DNA of 64,000 nucleotides from Phenylobacterium glaciei (lineage in GTDB: Bacteria; Pseudomonadota; Alphaproteobacteria; Caulobacterales; Caulobacteraceae). Position 1 is the first letter of the stretch. The number at the start of each line of letters is the position of its first letter. The notes beneath the pieces are model-generated. The model was given only the letters and a program-made list of their open reading frames with translations. It had not been told where the DNA came from and made no database searches. Made by a program: the position numbers and the translations under genes. The stretch covers positions 2,257,501 through 2,321,500 of the forward strand of contig NZ_JAGSGD010000001.1 in the NCBI RefSeq assembly GCF_016772415.1, written 5' to 3'. Positions 20,649 to 29,917 of this stretch are shown one piece after another.

Positions 20649-22029
20649 TGTTCTGGTTGTGGACGACGAGGCGGATATCCGCGAACTCGTGGCCGGCATC
20701 CTGTCGGACGAGGGCTATGCCGTGCGCACAGCCAACGACTCCGAGACGGCGCTCGCCGCCATTCGGGCCCGCAAGCCGGCCCTGCTGATCCTCGACATCT
20801 GGATGCAGGGCGGCGGCATGGACGGGCTGGAGCTGCTGGACATGCTCCGCACGCTCGACGCCGATATTCCGGTGATCATGATCTCCGGCCACGGCAACAT
20901 CGAGACCGCGGTCAGCGCCATCAAGCGCGGGGCCTATGAGTTCCTGGAAAAGCCCTTCAAGTCCGACAAGCTGCTGCTGACCGTCGAGCGCGCCCTGGAG
21001 GCCACCAGCCTGAAGCGGGAAAACCGCCGGCTACGCACCCAGGCCATCATGCCCGACGGCCTGGTGGGCAAGTCCATGGCCACCCAGCAGCTGCGCAGCC
21101 TCATCCCCAAGCTGGCCGGCGCCAACAGCCGGGTGCTGATCGCCGGTCCGCCCGGTGCGGGCAAGGAAACCGTGGCGCGGATGATCCACTCCGCCAGCGC
21201 TCGGGCCAAGGCGGAGTTCGTGGTGATCAGCGCGGCAGGCATGACGCCGGAACGCATGGACCTCGAACTGTTCGGGGAAGAGGCCGAGACCGGCCGCCCC
21301 GCCAAGATCGGCGTCTTTGAACGCGCCCACGGCGGCACCCTCTATCTGGACGAAGTGGCCGACATGCCCTTCGAGACTCAGAGCCGCATCCTGCGGGTCC
21401 TGGTGGAGCAGCGGTTCCGCCGCGTGGGCGGCGACAGCGACGTCCAGGTGGATGTCCGCGTGGTGTCTTCCACCTCGCGGGACCTGCGCGAGGAGATTGC
21501 CGGCGGGCGGTTCCGCGAGGACCTGTTCCATCGCCTCAACGTGGTGCCGGTGATCGTGCCGGGCCTGGCCGAGCATCGTGAGGATATCCCCGAGCTCGTG
21601 GAGTACTTCATCCAGCGCATCTGCGACGCCACCGGAATGGCCCGGCGGCGCCTGGCCGACGACGCCCTGGCGACCCTGCAGGTGAAGGCCTGGCCCGGGA
21701 ACCTGCGCCAGCTGCGCAACAACATCGAGCGCATGCTTATCCTGGCCTCGGGTGATCCCAGTGAGGCGATCAGCGCCGACATGTTGCCGGGCGATTCCTC
21801 GCCATCGGACCAGGGCTCGTCGCTGGGGGCAGACCGGATCATCGCCCTGCCGCTGCGCGAAGCTCGCGAGGTGTTCGAGCGGGAGTACCTGAACGCCCAG
21901 ATGCTGCGCTTCTCGGGCAATATCTCCCGCACGGCGGCCTTTATTGGCATGGAGCGCTCGGCCCTGCACCGTAAGCTGAAGTCGCTGGGCTTGTCGGGCG
22001 CCCGCCCCGTGGAAGAAGAGGACGCCTGA
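20638..22029 (+). CDS. ntrX: Response regulator NtrX
   Basis: 463 aa. Receiver with D53 in LLILDIWMQ; AAA+ domain with Walker A AGPPGAGKE and Walker B GGTLYLDEVADMP; C-terminal helix-turn-helix ISRTAAFIGMERSALHRKL. Like NtrC here, it has no GAFTGA loop: ELFG is followed by EEAETGRPAKIG. This form is usual for alphaproteobacterial NtrX, which controls respiration, nitrogen use and envelope traits. ATG overlaps ntrY; the stop overlaps dat by one base. Confidence 0.93.
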   Translation: MAADVLVVDDEADIRELVAGILSDEGYAVRTANDSETALAAIRARKPALLILDIWMQGGGMDGLELLDMLRTLDADIPVIMISGHGNIETAVSAIKRGAYEFLEKPFKSDKLLLTVERALEATSLKRENRRLRTQAIMPDGLVGKSMATQQLRSLIPKLAGANSRVLIAGPPGAGKETVARMIHSASARAKAEFVVISAAGMTPERMDLELFGEEAETGRPAKIGVFERAHGGTLYLDEVADMPFETQSRILRVLVEQRFRRVGGDSDVQVDVRVVSSTSRDLREEIAGGRFREDLFHRLNVVPVIVPGLAEHREDIPELVEYFIQRICDATGMARRRLADDALATLQVKAWPGNLRQLRNNIERMLILASGDPSEAISADMLPGDSSPSDQGSSLGADRIIALPLREAREVFEREYLNAQMLRFSGNISRTAAFIGMERSALHRKLKSLGLSGARPVEEEDA

Positions 22030-22892
22030 TGGGCCGCATCGCCTATGTGAACCGACGCTTCTCGCGTCACGACCAGGCCGTGGTCCACATCGAGGACCGG
22101 GGCTATCAGCTGGCCGACGCGATCTATGAGGTCTGGTCGCTGTTCGACGGCAAGCTGGCCGATCCGGAGGGGCACTTCGCGCGGCTGGAGCGCAGTCTCT
22201 CCGAGCTGAAAATCGCCATGCCCATGAGCCGGGCCGCCCTGACCATGGTGCTGAAGGAGACGGTGCGTCAGAACCGCGTCCGCGAGGGGCTGGTCTATCT
22301 GCAGGTCGGCCGGGGCGTCGCCCCCCGCGACCATGCCTTTCCCCATCCCGACACCCCGCCCAGCATCGTCATCACGGTCAAGGCCATCGACCGCGTCGCC
22401 ACCGAGGCCAAGGCCGCGAAGGGCGTTTCGGTGATCACCACTCCGGAGAACCGCTGGGGCCGCTGCGACATCAAGACCGTCGGCCTGCTGCCCAACGCCA
22501 TGGCCAAGCAGGCCGCCAAGGAGCGCGGCGCGGCCGAAGCCTGGTTTGTCGACGAGATGGGCCTGGTGACCGAGGGCGCCTCCTCCAACGCCTGGATCAT
22601 CGACGCCGATGGCACGGTGCGCACCCGGGCCACCAACGCCAACATTCTGCGCGGCGTCACCCGCTACAGCCTGCTAGAGATCCTCAAGGAGCAGGGGATG
22701 ACGGTGGACGAGCGCCCCTTCACCCCCGACGAGGCCCGCGCGGCCAGGGAGGCCTTCATCACGGGTGCGGGGGCCCTGGTCCTGCCCGTGGTGGCCGTCG
22801 ATGGGCATCCGGTCGGGGACGGAACCGTCGGACCGGTGGCGATGAAGCTGCGAAGCCTCTATATCGAGCGGGCGAGAGCAACTGCGATCTGA
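22029..22892 (+). CDS. dat: D-amino-acid transaminase
   Basis: 287-aa fold-type IV PLP enzyme. Visible are VHIEDRGYQLADAIYEVW, the likely PLP lysine in RCDIKTVGLLPN, EGASSNAWI and the phosphate-binding ANILRGVTR region. It should interconvert D-alanine and D-glutamate for peptidoglycan, although branched-chain transaminases share the fold. Translationally coupled to ntrX (TGATG), a link often seen in this order of bacteria and followed by hfq. Confidence 0.88.
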   Translation: MGRIAYVNRRFSRHDQAVVHIEDRGYQLADAIYEVWSLFDGKLADPEGHFARLERSLSELKIAMPMSRAALTMVLKETVRQNRVREGLVYLQVGRGVAPRDHAFPHPDTPPSIVITVKAIDRVATEAKAAKGVSVITTPENRWGRCDIKTVGLLPNAMAKQAAKERGAAEAWFVDEMGLVTEGASSNAWIIDADGTVRTRATNANILRGVTRYSLLEILKEQGMTVDERPFTPDEARAAREAFITGAGALVLPVVAVDGHPVGDGTVGPVAMKLRSLYIERARATAI

Positions 22893-22995
22893 AGAGAACG
22901 GCGCGATTGCGCAGGTCATGAAGAGCGGTCTAGCGTCCAACTTGTGTGTGGCGGCCGGTTTGCGGTCGCCGATTTAGAAAAAAGGGCGAAAAGCC

Positions 22996-23244
22996 ATGTC
23001 GAACGAAAAGAAACAAAACCTGCAGGACACGTTCCTGAACAGCGTGCGCAAGTCGAAGACGCCGCTGACGATCTTCCTGGTGAACGGCGTGAAGCTGCAG
23101 GGCGTGGTCAGCTGGTTCGATAATTTCTGCGTGCTTCTCCGCCGTGATGGCCAGTCGCAACTGGTCTACAAGCACGCCATCTCGACCATCATGCCGGCCC
23201 AGCCCGTGCAGCTGTACGAACCGGCGGAAGATGAGGCCGATTGA
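22996..23244 (+). CDS. hfq: RNA chaperone Hfq
   Basis: 82-aa hexameric Sm-like RNA chaperone. Sm1 region: [19 protein letters not shown], with [13 protein letters not shown]; Sm2: [10 protein letters not shown]. Binds small RNAs and A-rich mRNA tails. The acidic C-tail is short, as in other alphaproteobacteria. The 103-base leader before it (22893-22995) probably holds its promoter; the region before the ATG is A/G-rich. The stop codon overlaps the TTG start of hflX. Confidence 0.97.
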   Translation: MSNEKKQNLQDTFLNSVRKSKTPLTIFLVNGVKLQGVVSWFDNFCVLLRRDGQSQLVYKHAISTIMPAQPVQLYEPAEDEAD

Positions 23245-24554
23245 GCTCTAAACTCATAGATCGCGAAGTCCCCCCTCAGGGGGCCATCGTCATCCACCCC
23301 GTGCGTGACGAACGGGGCCAGTCCCGAAGCGCCGAAGGGCGGCTGGAGGAGGCTATCGGGCTTGCCCTGGCCCTCGACCTCGTGATCAACGACGCCTTCA
23401 TCGCGCCGTTGCGAAAACGCGTGCCCGCGACCCTGTTCGGCAAGGGCAAGGTCGAGGAGATCGGCAAGATCATCGAGGCCGCCGAGGCTGACGTGGCGGT
23501 CGTCGATGATCAGCTGAGTCCGGTGCAGCAGCGCAATCTGGAGAAGCTCTGGAAGGTCAAGGTCATCGACCGAACCGGCCTGATCCTGGAGATCTTCGCC
23601 CGCCGGGCGCGGACCAAGGAAGGCCGCCTGCAGGTCGAACTGGCGCGGCTTTCCTACGAGAAGTCGCGCCTGGTCCGCACCTGGACCCACCTGGAGCGGC
23701 AACGCGGCGGGGCTGGCGTCATGGGCGGTCCGGGGGAAACCCAGATCGAGACCGACCGCCGGCTGATCGCCGACAAGATCGTCAAGCTGAAGAAGGACCT
23801 GCTGGAGGTCCGCCGGACGCGCGATCTGCAGCGCGGCGCGCGGCAACGGCATCCGTATCCGGCCGTCGCCCTCGTCGGCTACACCAACGCCGGCAAGTCG
23901 ACCCTGTTCAACCGCCTCACCAAGGCCGAGGTGGTGGCCGAGGATATGCTGTTCGCCACCCTGGACCCGACCATCCGGATGCTGGACCTGCCCGACGGTC
24001 GGCCAGCCATCCTGTCGGACACCGTCGGCTTTATCTCCGAGCTCCCGCACGAGCTGGTGGAGGCGTTCCGCGCCACGCTTGAAGAGGTCAAGGAAGCTGA
24101 CGTCATCCTGCACGTCCGCGACATCTCCAGTGACGAGACCGACGCCCAGGCTCAGGACGTCCGCACCGTGCTGTCGCGCCTGGGAGTGGAGATCGAGGAG
24201 CGCCGGCTGATTGAGGTCTGGAACAAGCTCGACATGGTGGACGCCGAGGCCCGCGACCGGGTGATCGGTGACGCCCGCCGCGCCAACCCTCCGGCGATCA
24301 CCGTCTCGGCCGTCACCGGCGAAGGCTGCGACGAGTTGCTGGCGATGGTCGCCGAGATGGTGGACGAGGCGCCGGCCGTCGAGATCACCGCGACGGCGGC
24401 CCAGGGCGCGGCCGTCGCCTGGCTCTACCGCCACGGCCGGGTGCTCGAACGGGAAACCCAGGACGACGGTGGCACGCGCCTTGCGGTGAAGTTGAGCGCC
24501 CAGGCCCTGGGCCAGTTCGAACAACTCTTCCCGCAGGCTCGACTGCGGGCCTGA
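23241..24554 (+). CDS. hflX: Ribosome-associated GTPase HflX
   Basis: 437 aa. N-terminal HflX domain with [13 protein letters not shown] and the linker motif [13 protein letters not shown] domain with G1 [14 protein letters not shown]3 [10 protein letters not shown] and G4 NKLD. Rescues stalled ribosomes after heat or antibiotic stress in other bacteria. Start is TTG 23241 overlapping the hfq stop, the only in-frame start before the conserved N-terminus, so the two are coupled. Confidence 0.95.
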   Translation: MSSKLIDREVPPQGAIVIHPVRDERGQSRSAEGRLEEAIGLALALDLVINDAFIAPLRKRVPATLFGKGKVEEIGKIIEAAEADVAVVDDQLSPVQQRNLEKLWKVKVIDRTGLILEIFARRARTKEGRLQVELARLSYEKSRLVRTWTHLERQRGGAGVMGGPGETQIETDRRLIADKIVKLKKDLLEVRRTRDLQRGARQRHPYPAVALVGYTNAGKSTLFNRLTKAEVVAEDMLFATLDPTIRMLDLPDGRPAILSDTVGFISELPHELVEAFRATLEEVKEADVILHVRDISSDETDAQAQDVRTVLSRLGVEIEERRLIEVWNKLDMVDAEARDRVIGDARRANPPAITVSAVTGEGCDELLAMVAEMVDEAPAVEITATAAQGAAVAWLYRHGRVLERETQDDGGTRLAVKLSAQALGQFEQLFPQARLRA

Positions 24555-24569
24555 CGCCGGAGCGTTTGC

Positions 24570-24875
24570 GTGGACTACATCCCCATCCAGCCCGGCCGCC
24601 GCCGTACGCCGGGCGACCTGATCTTGATGTGCGTTCTTGAGGTGGTGCTCGCCCTGGCGGCGGCCTGGGTGTCGATCACCCGGGTTCCGCCCGAAGAGAT
24701 CATGGATCATCGTCAGCTGATCGTGACGCTGACCGGTAACACCCTGCCGTTCGCCCTTCTGATCTGCCCGCTGCTGGCCTGGGTGGCGTTCGCGCGCCGG
24801 GCGGACGGGGCGATCTGGCCGCTTCTCTGGACCCCAGCCCTGTGGGCCGTGCTGATCCTGGCGGGCGCGCTCTAA
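24570..24875 (+). CDS. Small hypothetical inner-membrane protein
   Basis: 101 aa from GTG 24570, 15 bases after hflX. A basic N-terminus (PGRRRTPGD) is followed by three hydrophobic segments near residues 20-38, 48-70 and 80-100, ending at the membrane. I do not recognise a family. Position at the end of the hfq-hflX unit, with a hairpin directly after it, suggests it is the last gene of the operon. Confidence 0.6.
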   Translation: MDYIPIQPGRRRTPGDLILMCVLEVVLALAAAWVSITRVPPEEIMDHRQLIVTLTGNTLPFALLICPLLAWVAFARRADGAIWPLLWTPALWAVLILAGAL

Positions 24876-24899
24876 GCGCCTTCGGCGCCTGACCTCTCA
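24876..24899 (+). terminator. Possible weak terminator after the hfq-hflX unit
   Basis: GCGCC-TTC-GGCGC (24876-24888) forms a short 5-bp stem right at the stop codon of the preceding gene. A T-rich stretch begins only about 11 bases later. The distance makes it an imperfect terminator. Confidence 0.4.
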
Positions 24900-24929
24900 T
24901 TTTTCTACAGAATTGACCAAGCTGCGCGA

Positions 24930-24975
24930 GAGCAGAATAGTCCGAGAGTTCCGAGACTTAGTCTCGGTTCTGCTC
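24930..24975. repeat. Nested hairpin between convergent genes
   Basis: An inner stem CCGAGAC-TTA-GTCTCGG (24951-24967) is enclosed by an outer pair GAGCAGAA (24930-24937) and TTCTGCTC (24968-24975), leaving a 13-base bulge on the left side only. It lies in the 152-base gap between two convergent genes, so a two-way terminator or a REP-like element is most likely. Confidence 0.6.
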
Positions 24976-25027
24976 CGTTCACGGCATCACTCGCTCCAGA
25001 GTGGTCTGCGGCGCTGACCCGGGGGGG

Positions 25028-25894
25028 TTAGTTTCGCAATGCGGGCCGGCTCGCCAGATATTGCGCGATGCCGGTCCGCAGACCGTGGAAGATCGCCGCG
25101 TTGTGAAGTTCCAGCACCTCGGACAGATGGGGCGAGAAGACCACGGCGGCGCCGTCGTCCACCAGGCTCAGCAAGTCCGCGGCGGCCGCATCGGCCAGCA
25201 GCTTGTTGATGTGCGCGCGGGAGACGCCGTAGTCGCGGGCCAGGCCGTATCGGGACAGCGGCGCCCGTTCCAACAACCGCGAGCGATCGGCCGGCTGGGC
25301 CAGCATCAGGTCCAGCAGCATCAGCATGCCGCAGTCCCGTTCCAGGAACAGGCCGACGCCTTGCGCATAGACCCGGCGGGCCAAGGCCGAATTGTCGCCA
25401 TTGGCGCCGGCCAAGGTGATGCAGAGCGGCAGGAACTCGTCGGTGTCGATCAGGTCCAGCGCCGCCTGCGCGATGGGATCGAAGATCAGCATGCCTTCGA
25501 GCATGGCCCGGAACCGGGCGCGGTAGTGGCTGATGAGGAGCGGCCCCAGGATCAGCCTGTGGGTCGTCCAGCGACCCTCAGCGGGTTCGGTGCTCACCAG
25601 GCCGTAGCGCAGCAGATGCTCGACATATTTCAGCGCCCGTCCCGGGCTGCCGATGTCGCGAGCCTTGCAAACCTGGCTGAGGCCATGCGCCGTCAGCATG
25701 CCGCCTGCCGCCAGCAGCAGGGCGGTCAGTCCCATGTTGAACCGGCCGCGATCGCCAAGCAGCCAGCGGTGTCCCTCCGGCAGGCGATGATAGGCGTCCC
25801 GCGCCAGTCTCGCCTCAAGTTCGATCGCCGGATGGAAGTTCGGATTGGCTTGCGCGGTGGCCAAGCCATCCCAGGTGTCGGGGTCGGTGCTCAT
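25028..25894 (-). CDS. Hypothetical protein with two winged-helix-like segments
   Basis: 288 aa, no recognised family. A first helix-turn-helix-like stretch lies near residues 70-110 (LTAHGLSQVCKARDIGSPGRA with YVEHLLRYGLVS) and a second near 190-240 (PLSRYGLARDYGVSRAHINK with LADAAAADLLSL). This suggests a transcription regulator with two DNA-binding modules, which is inference. Its ATG overlaps the mazG stop (ATGA), so it is the third gene of an MFS-mazG operon. Confidence 0.7.
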   Translation of the reverse strand: MSTDPDTWDGLATAQANPNFHPAIELEARLARDAYHRLPEGHRWLLGDRGRFNMGLTALLLAAGGMLTAHGLSQVCKARDIGSPGRALKYVEHLLRYGLVSTEPAEGRWTTHRLILGPLLISHYRARFRAMLEGMLIFDPIAQAALDLIDTDEFLPLCITLAGANGDNSALARRVYAQGVGLFLERDCGMLMLLDLMLAQPADRSRLLERAPLSRYGLARDYGVSRAHINKLLADAAAADLLSLVDDGAAVVFSPHLSEVLELHNAAIFHGLRTGIAQYLASRPALRN

Positions 25895-26700
25895 TCGGCG
25901 GCGGATTTCTCAGCAGCCTTTGCCGCATCCCATAGCGCATCCATCTCCGCGAGGTCCGACTGATCGGGCGTCTTGCCCCGCGCCTTCAGCACGGTCTCGA
26001 TGTGACGGAAGCGTCGGGCGAACTTGGCGTTGGTGGCGCGCAGCGCGTCCTCCGGATCGATGTCCAGGGTGCGGGCGATATTGGCCACCACGAACAGCAC
26101 GTCACCCAGTTCAGCCCGCGCCTTAGCCCGGTCATCGGCGGCGATCTCGACCTTCAGTTCGGCGACCTCTTCATCCAGCTTGGCCACCACCTCGCCGATG
26201 GTGGGCCAGACGAATCCGACCGTGGCCGCCCGGCGCGACAGCTTCACGGCGCGGGTGAGGGCCGGTAGGCCGGAGGGGACGTCGTCGAGAAGGCTCTCGT
26301 TGCGGCCCTTGCCAGCGCGCTCCTGCGCCTTGATCACTTCCCAGGCCTGGGTCTGCTCGGCGCTGGTGCGCTGGGCCTCGGCGCCGAAGACGTGCGGATG
26401 GCGGCGGATCATCTTCTCGGAGATGGCGTCAGCCACGTCGTCGAAAGCAAAGGCGCCTTGCTCCTGCGCCATGCGCGAATGGAAGACCACCTGGAACAGC
26501 AGGTCCCCCAACTCGTCGCGCAGATCGGTCAGATCATGGCGCTCGATGGCGTCGGCTACCTCATAGGCCTCCTCCACCGTATAGGGGGCGATGGTGGCGA
26601 AGGTCTGCTCAAGGTCCCATTCGCAGCCGCCTTCGGGATCGCGCAGCCGGGCCATGATCGCCAACAGCCGATCGATGGGGCGGGATTCGGCGTCAGCCAT
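25891..26700 (-). CDS. mazG: Nucleoside triphosphate pyrophosphohydrolase MazG
   Basis: 269 aa from ATG 26700; a longer frame upstream overlaps the MFS gene. Tandem MazG domains hydrolyse NTPs to NMPs. The first shows CEWDLEQTF, EEAYEV and DELGDLLFQVVFHS; the second shows KLDEEVAELKVEI and AELGDVLFVVANIAR. Overlaps the upstream MFS gene by 8 bases and the downstream winged-helix gene by 4, so the three are one transcript. Confidence 0.94.
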   Translation of the reverse strand: MADAESRPIDRLLAIMARLRDPEGGCEWDLEQTFATIAPYTVEEAYEVADAIERHDLTDLRDELGDLLFQVVFHSRMAQEQGAFAFDDVADAISEKMIRRHPHVFGAEAQRTSAEQTQAWEVIKAQERAGKGRNESLLDDVPSGLPALTRAVKLSRRAATVGFVWPTIGEVVAKLDEEVAELKVEIAADDRAKARAELGDVLFVVANIARTLDIDPEDALRATNAKFARRFRHIETVLKARGKTPDQSDLAEMDALWDAAKAAEKSAAE

Positions 26701-28042
26701 GGGCTTCCTCGGCCTGGTCGCGCGCGTGCAAGGCGTCGCGGATCGCCGCATGCAGCTCGGCGGTGAGCGGGAAGGTGATGATGATCCAGGCCCCGATGAG
26801 AGCCAGACCCGCCGGCACGACAGTGAAGATGACCGACAATCCGCCAAGACCCGTGGCGACTCCGGTGGCCTTGGGATCGAAGCCCATCAGCTCCAGGGCT
26901 GGGAAGGTGAAGAACACCGCCGCCGCCGAGCCGATCTTCACTGTGCCCGACAGCAGGGCGTAGAGCAGGGCCATGCGGTCGCCGCCGCTCTCCAGCCGCT
27001 CCTCGTCGCCGACGTCGGCCATCATTGCCCGCAGCAGGAAGGCGCCGGCCGCATAGGGCACGCCGATCAGGAACATCAGCAGGGCGGCGATGGCGAAATT
27101 GCCCGGCGGCACTAGCAGGATGGCCATGGTCATAGCCGCGTAGACGACGCTGGAGAAAGCCAGCGCCCTGTGCTTGCCGATCCTGTAGGCCAGCCAGGTC
27201 CAGACCGGCGCGCCCACCAGGCCGCCGACGAAATAGATCAGCAGCAACAGGCTGGCGACTCCCTTGTCGAAGTCCTTTACGCGCTCGAAATAGAAGAAGA
27301 ACAGCGCCCCGGTGATGGCCGGCCCCGTACCGATCACGAAGTCGGCGGCCAGCAGGCGCACGACCGAGGGACGCTTCAACAGGGCGACATACTCGTTGAT
27401 CCCCGCGCGCCTGGGCGGGGTGGTGATCGTAGGCTCGGGCACCTTCCACAGCGCCAGGCTCACAGCCAGCGGCATCAGCAGGACGACGAACCAGCCCATG
27501 GCCGCCACGCCGACGCCATGCCCCTTGATCCCGACCAAGGGCAGCAGGGCCGGCAGGGTCAGGACCAGGATGATGCCCACCACATTGCCGGCCTGCCACC
27601 AGCCATAGATCCGGGATCTCTGATCATAGTGCGGGCTGAGGACCGCACCCCAGGCCAGCTGCGACAGGGAGGCGATTGAAAAACCGCCATAGACCACCAA
27701 CAGCCAGAACCACAGATAGAGGCCGCTGACTCCCGGCTTGGCCATGAACAGCATATAGGCCGCCAGCATCAGGATCGGCGCGCTGATGGCGAACCACAGC
27801 TTGAACCGCCCGAACCGCGAGCGGGTTTTGTCCATGACCCCGCCAATGAACGGGTCAAAGGCCATGTCGATGAGGCGCACGGCCCCAAACGCCGCGCCGA
27901 CGACGGAGAGACTGAGGCCCAGATCGCTGGCGTAGAATTCCGGCAGATAGACCACCAGGGGCAGACCTAGTCCGGCCAGCGGCAGGCAGGGCGCGGCCAG
28001 CGCCGCCAGGATCCAGTTCGAGCGTCGTTCGGCCGGGGCCAT
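26693..28042 (-). CDS. MFS transporter, GPH (MelB-like) sugar:cation symporter family
   Basis: 449 aa with about twelve hydrophobic segments. Features of the glycoside-pentoside-hexuronide family are the first-loop motif RLIDMAFDPFIGGVMDKTRS and the block GYLYLWFWLLVVYGGFSIA-like region around 130-150. Substrate unknown; no sugar catabolic gene is adjacent. It is the first gene of the operon with mazG. Confidence 0.85.
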   Translation of the reverse strand: MAPAERRSNWILAALAAPCLPLAGLGLPLVVYLPEFYASDLGLSLSVVGAAFGAVRLIDMAFDPFIGGVMDKTRSRFGRFKLWFAISAPILMLAAYMLFMAKPGVSGLYLWFWLLVVYGGFSIASLSQLAWGAVLSPHYDQRSRIYGWWQAGNVVGIILVLTLPALLPLVGIKGHGVGVAAMGWFVVLLMPLAVSLALWKVPEPTITTPPRRAGINEYVALLKRPSVVRLLAADFVIGTGPAITGALFFFYFERVKDFDKGVASLLLLIYFVGGLVGAPVWTWLAYRIGKHRALAFSSVVYAAMTMAILLVPPGNFAIAALLMFLIGVPYAAGAFLLRAMMADVGDEERLESGGDRMALLYALLSGTVKIGSAAAVFFTFPALELMGFDPKATGVATGLGGLSVIFTVVPAGLALIGAWIIITFPLTAELHAAIRDALHARDQAEEAHG

Positions 28043-28270
28043 CTACAGAAAATCCTTGAACCCGCCGGGGGATACGCCGCCGTCGGCGCGCCGATCTGAC
28101 CTTGGGCGGCGCGGGGAGACAAGCCTGATTCCGCGTCCCCAGCCATGCCGCCAGGTGGTCGGCGACACGCAGGTCAGCGATCGTCAGCGGGGGCGGCGGG
28201 GGCGGCGGGTTCGGAGACCCAAGCTGGCGAACTCACAGGCCTGACCGCAGCGGGCAGGTCCGATGGCGGC

Positions 28271-28768
28271 TCAGCGCGCGGCGTAGGATTCGCCGCGGCC
28301 GTAGCCGTAGGCGAAGCGGTTGAAGGCGTAGCTGGCGTCCGACCAGGTGGACTTGGTCCAGGCCTCGCCGATGTCGCTCTCGTACCACTGGAAGTGGATC
28401 GGCGTGATCTCGCCGGTCACCGACACGGCTTGGCCGTCGATGGTGGCGCCGCCGATGCCGAAGCTTTCATAGGACAGGCCGGGCTTGTTCCCCAGCTGGC
28501 GGAAGGTGGGCCGGTTGGGCCGCACGTCGGTGAGCACCAGTTCCAGCCGGCCGCCCGCCATGACGCCGGTGCGTTCCAGCTCGCGGGTCACGTCCTTGCG
28601 CAGCTCGGTTGCCAGACGGTCGACATCCTTCACGCCGAGGTCCTTCTCGGCCTTCTTCTGAAGCTCGGGGGCGATGGTGACCTCCACGCTGCCCACGGTT
28701 GAGAGCGGCGCGGCCGTGGCCGAGCCCGCGGCCAGGGCGGCGAGGGAGGAGAGCAGGATCAGGCGCAT
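28271..28768 (-). CDS. Hypothetical exported protein
   Basis: 165 aa with a clear Sec signal peptide (MRLILLSSLAALAAGSATAA, cleavage near residue 19). The mature part holds one alpha/beta-like region (VEVTIAPELQKKAEKDLGVK, ELVLTDVRPNRPTF) and a Tyr/Gly-rich C-terminus. I do not recognise the family. Single gene with 105 bases to the next one upstream; no function can be assigned. Confidence 0.7.
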   Translation of the reverse strand: MRLILLSSLAALAAGSATAAPLSTVGSVEVTIAPELQKKAEKDLGVKDVDRLATELRKDVTRELERTGVMAGGRLELVLTDVRPNRPTFRQLGNKPGLSYESFGIGGATIDGQAVSVTGEITPIHFQWYESDIGEAWTKSTWSDASYAFNRFAYGYGRGESYAAR

Positions 28769-28874
28769 GAGAAGGCTCCGGAGAGTGAAGCGGTGTCAGG
28801 CGGATATGGGGAGTCGGCCGCCCAGGCGCCATGGAGACGCCCAAGCGTGGCCTTACTGTGGCGAAGCTTGCGCC

Positions 28875-29237
28875 CTAAACGGCGGGAGCTTCGGCGGCGA
28901 CCTTCGGCTTGGCCTTGGCGCGGGTCTTCTTGACCTTCACGGGCGCGGGTTCCGGCTCGGGATCGGGCTGCGGGTCAACGTCCAACAGGCTGAGGGGGAT
29001 GTTGCCCACCTTCACGCGAACGCCGACGAAACGCATTTCGCCGTCGATGAAGCTGACCTCGTCGAGGCCGACTTCCGGACTGCGCTTGATCAGCGATTCG
29101 TCCCGGAAGGTCAGGCGGAGCAGCATGGTGTCACGCGACACGCCATCGGCTTCGGCCTTGGCCACGGCGGCTCGGAGGTCTTCGATGGTGGGGCCGCGGG
29201 TGCTGTTGGCTGCGACCTTGTAGGACTTGAGCATCAT
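28875..29237 (-). CDS. Hypothetical protein with basic Pro/Lys-rich tail
   Basis: 120 aa. A compact N-terminal part (MLKSYKVAANSTRGPTIEDL) is followed by a Pro/Glu repeat (PQPDPEPEPAP) and a Lys/Ala-rich tail (KVKKTRAKAKPKVAAEAPAV). The tail is like nucleic-acid-binding extensions of histone-like proteins, which is inference. Family not recognised. Minus strand, between cspA and the exported protein gene. Confidence 0.6.
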   Translation of the reverse strand: MMLKSYKVAANSTRGPTIEDLRAAVAKAEADGVSRDTMLLRLTFRDESLIKRSPEVGLDEVSFIDGEMRFVGVRVKVGNIPLSLLDVDPQPDPEPEPAPVKVKKTRAKAKPKVAAEAPAV

Positions 29238-29393
29238 TCGCCTTTCTTCCCCAAGGGATCCCAGCGAGGTGGGACGCGTCGGGCAGGTCGGCGGGGTGGG
29301 CGGCGCGCCGGCAGGGCTCTAGGGAGCGGCCTGAACCATAGCACGAACCCGGCCCGCCGGGGGTCTTTCATGGGTCTGTCGTAAAACAGACAG

Positions 29394-29429
29394 ACAAAAC
29401 GAAAACGGGCCGGCGCGAGGCCGGCCCGT
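29394..29429 (-). terminator. Rho-independent terminator of cspA
   Basis: A perfect 10-bp stem ACGGGCCGGC / GCCGGCCCGT (29405-29414 and 29420-29429) with a 5-base loop is followed, on the minus strand, by the T-rich run TTTCGTTTTGTC. It begins 43 bases after the cspA stop. Confidence 0.85.
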
Positions 29430-29471
29430 CTGGACGTTCAGGACTCCGCGCTTGCGGACGTCCGGTTCGTC

Positions 29472-29681
29472 TTAAGCCGCAGTCAGTTGCCCAGCGGACA
29501 TCTTGCCGCTGCGCTGATCGCGCTCGAGTTCGTAGTTGAGCTTTTGACCTTCGTGGATCGAGCCCAGGGTCGAACGTTCAACAGCCGAAATGTGGACGAA
29601 CACGTCGCCGCCGCCATTTTCAGGCTCGATGAAACCGAAGCCCTTGGTCGCGTTGAACCACTTAACAGTACCGGTAGCCAT
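29472..29681 (-). CDS. cspA: Cold-shock domain protein
   Basis: 69-aa single cold-shock domain, an RNA/DNA chaperone. RNP1 is KGFGFIEPE and RNP2 is VFVHISAVE; WFNATKGFG is canonical. A long leader runs up to about 29,800 without another gene, as expected for a cold-shock mRNA. A strong terminator follows. There is no partner gene. Confidence 0.96.
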   Translation of the reverse strand: MATGTVKWFNATKGFGFIEPENGGGDVFVHISAVERSTLGSIHEGQKLNYELERDQRSGKMSAGQLTAA

Positions 29682-29917
29682 AGTCGTTTAGTCCTAGCAA
29701 TAGTGTATTCGGCTGACAAAGCGCCGCCGCAGAATCAAAGTTCATGATGGTAGGGAGGGTAACTTCGGGGCCTCACCAGGGGTGAGCCGAAATCGCGAGC
29801 CGCGCCAGTCGAAATTCGATGAGGCGGATGTCCCACGAATATCTCGCAAACGCAAGCTATTGTTGGATTGTGGTTAAAACCCAGGCGCCGAAAGTCTGTT
29901 GGGGAACAGCGTTCTTC

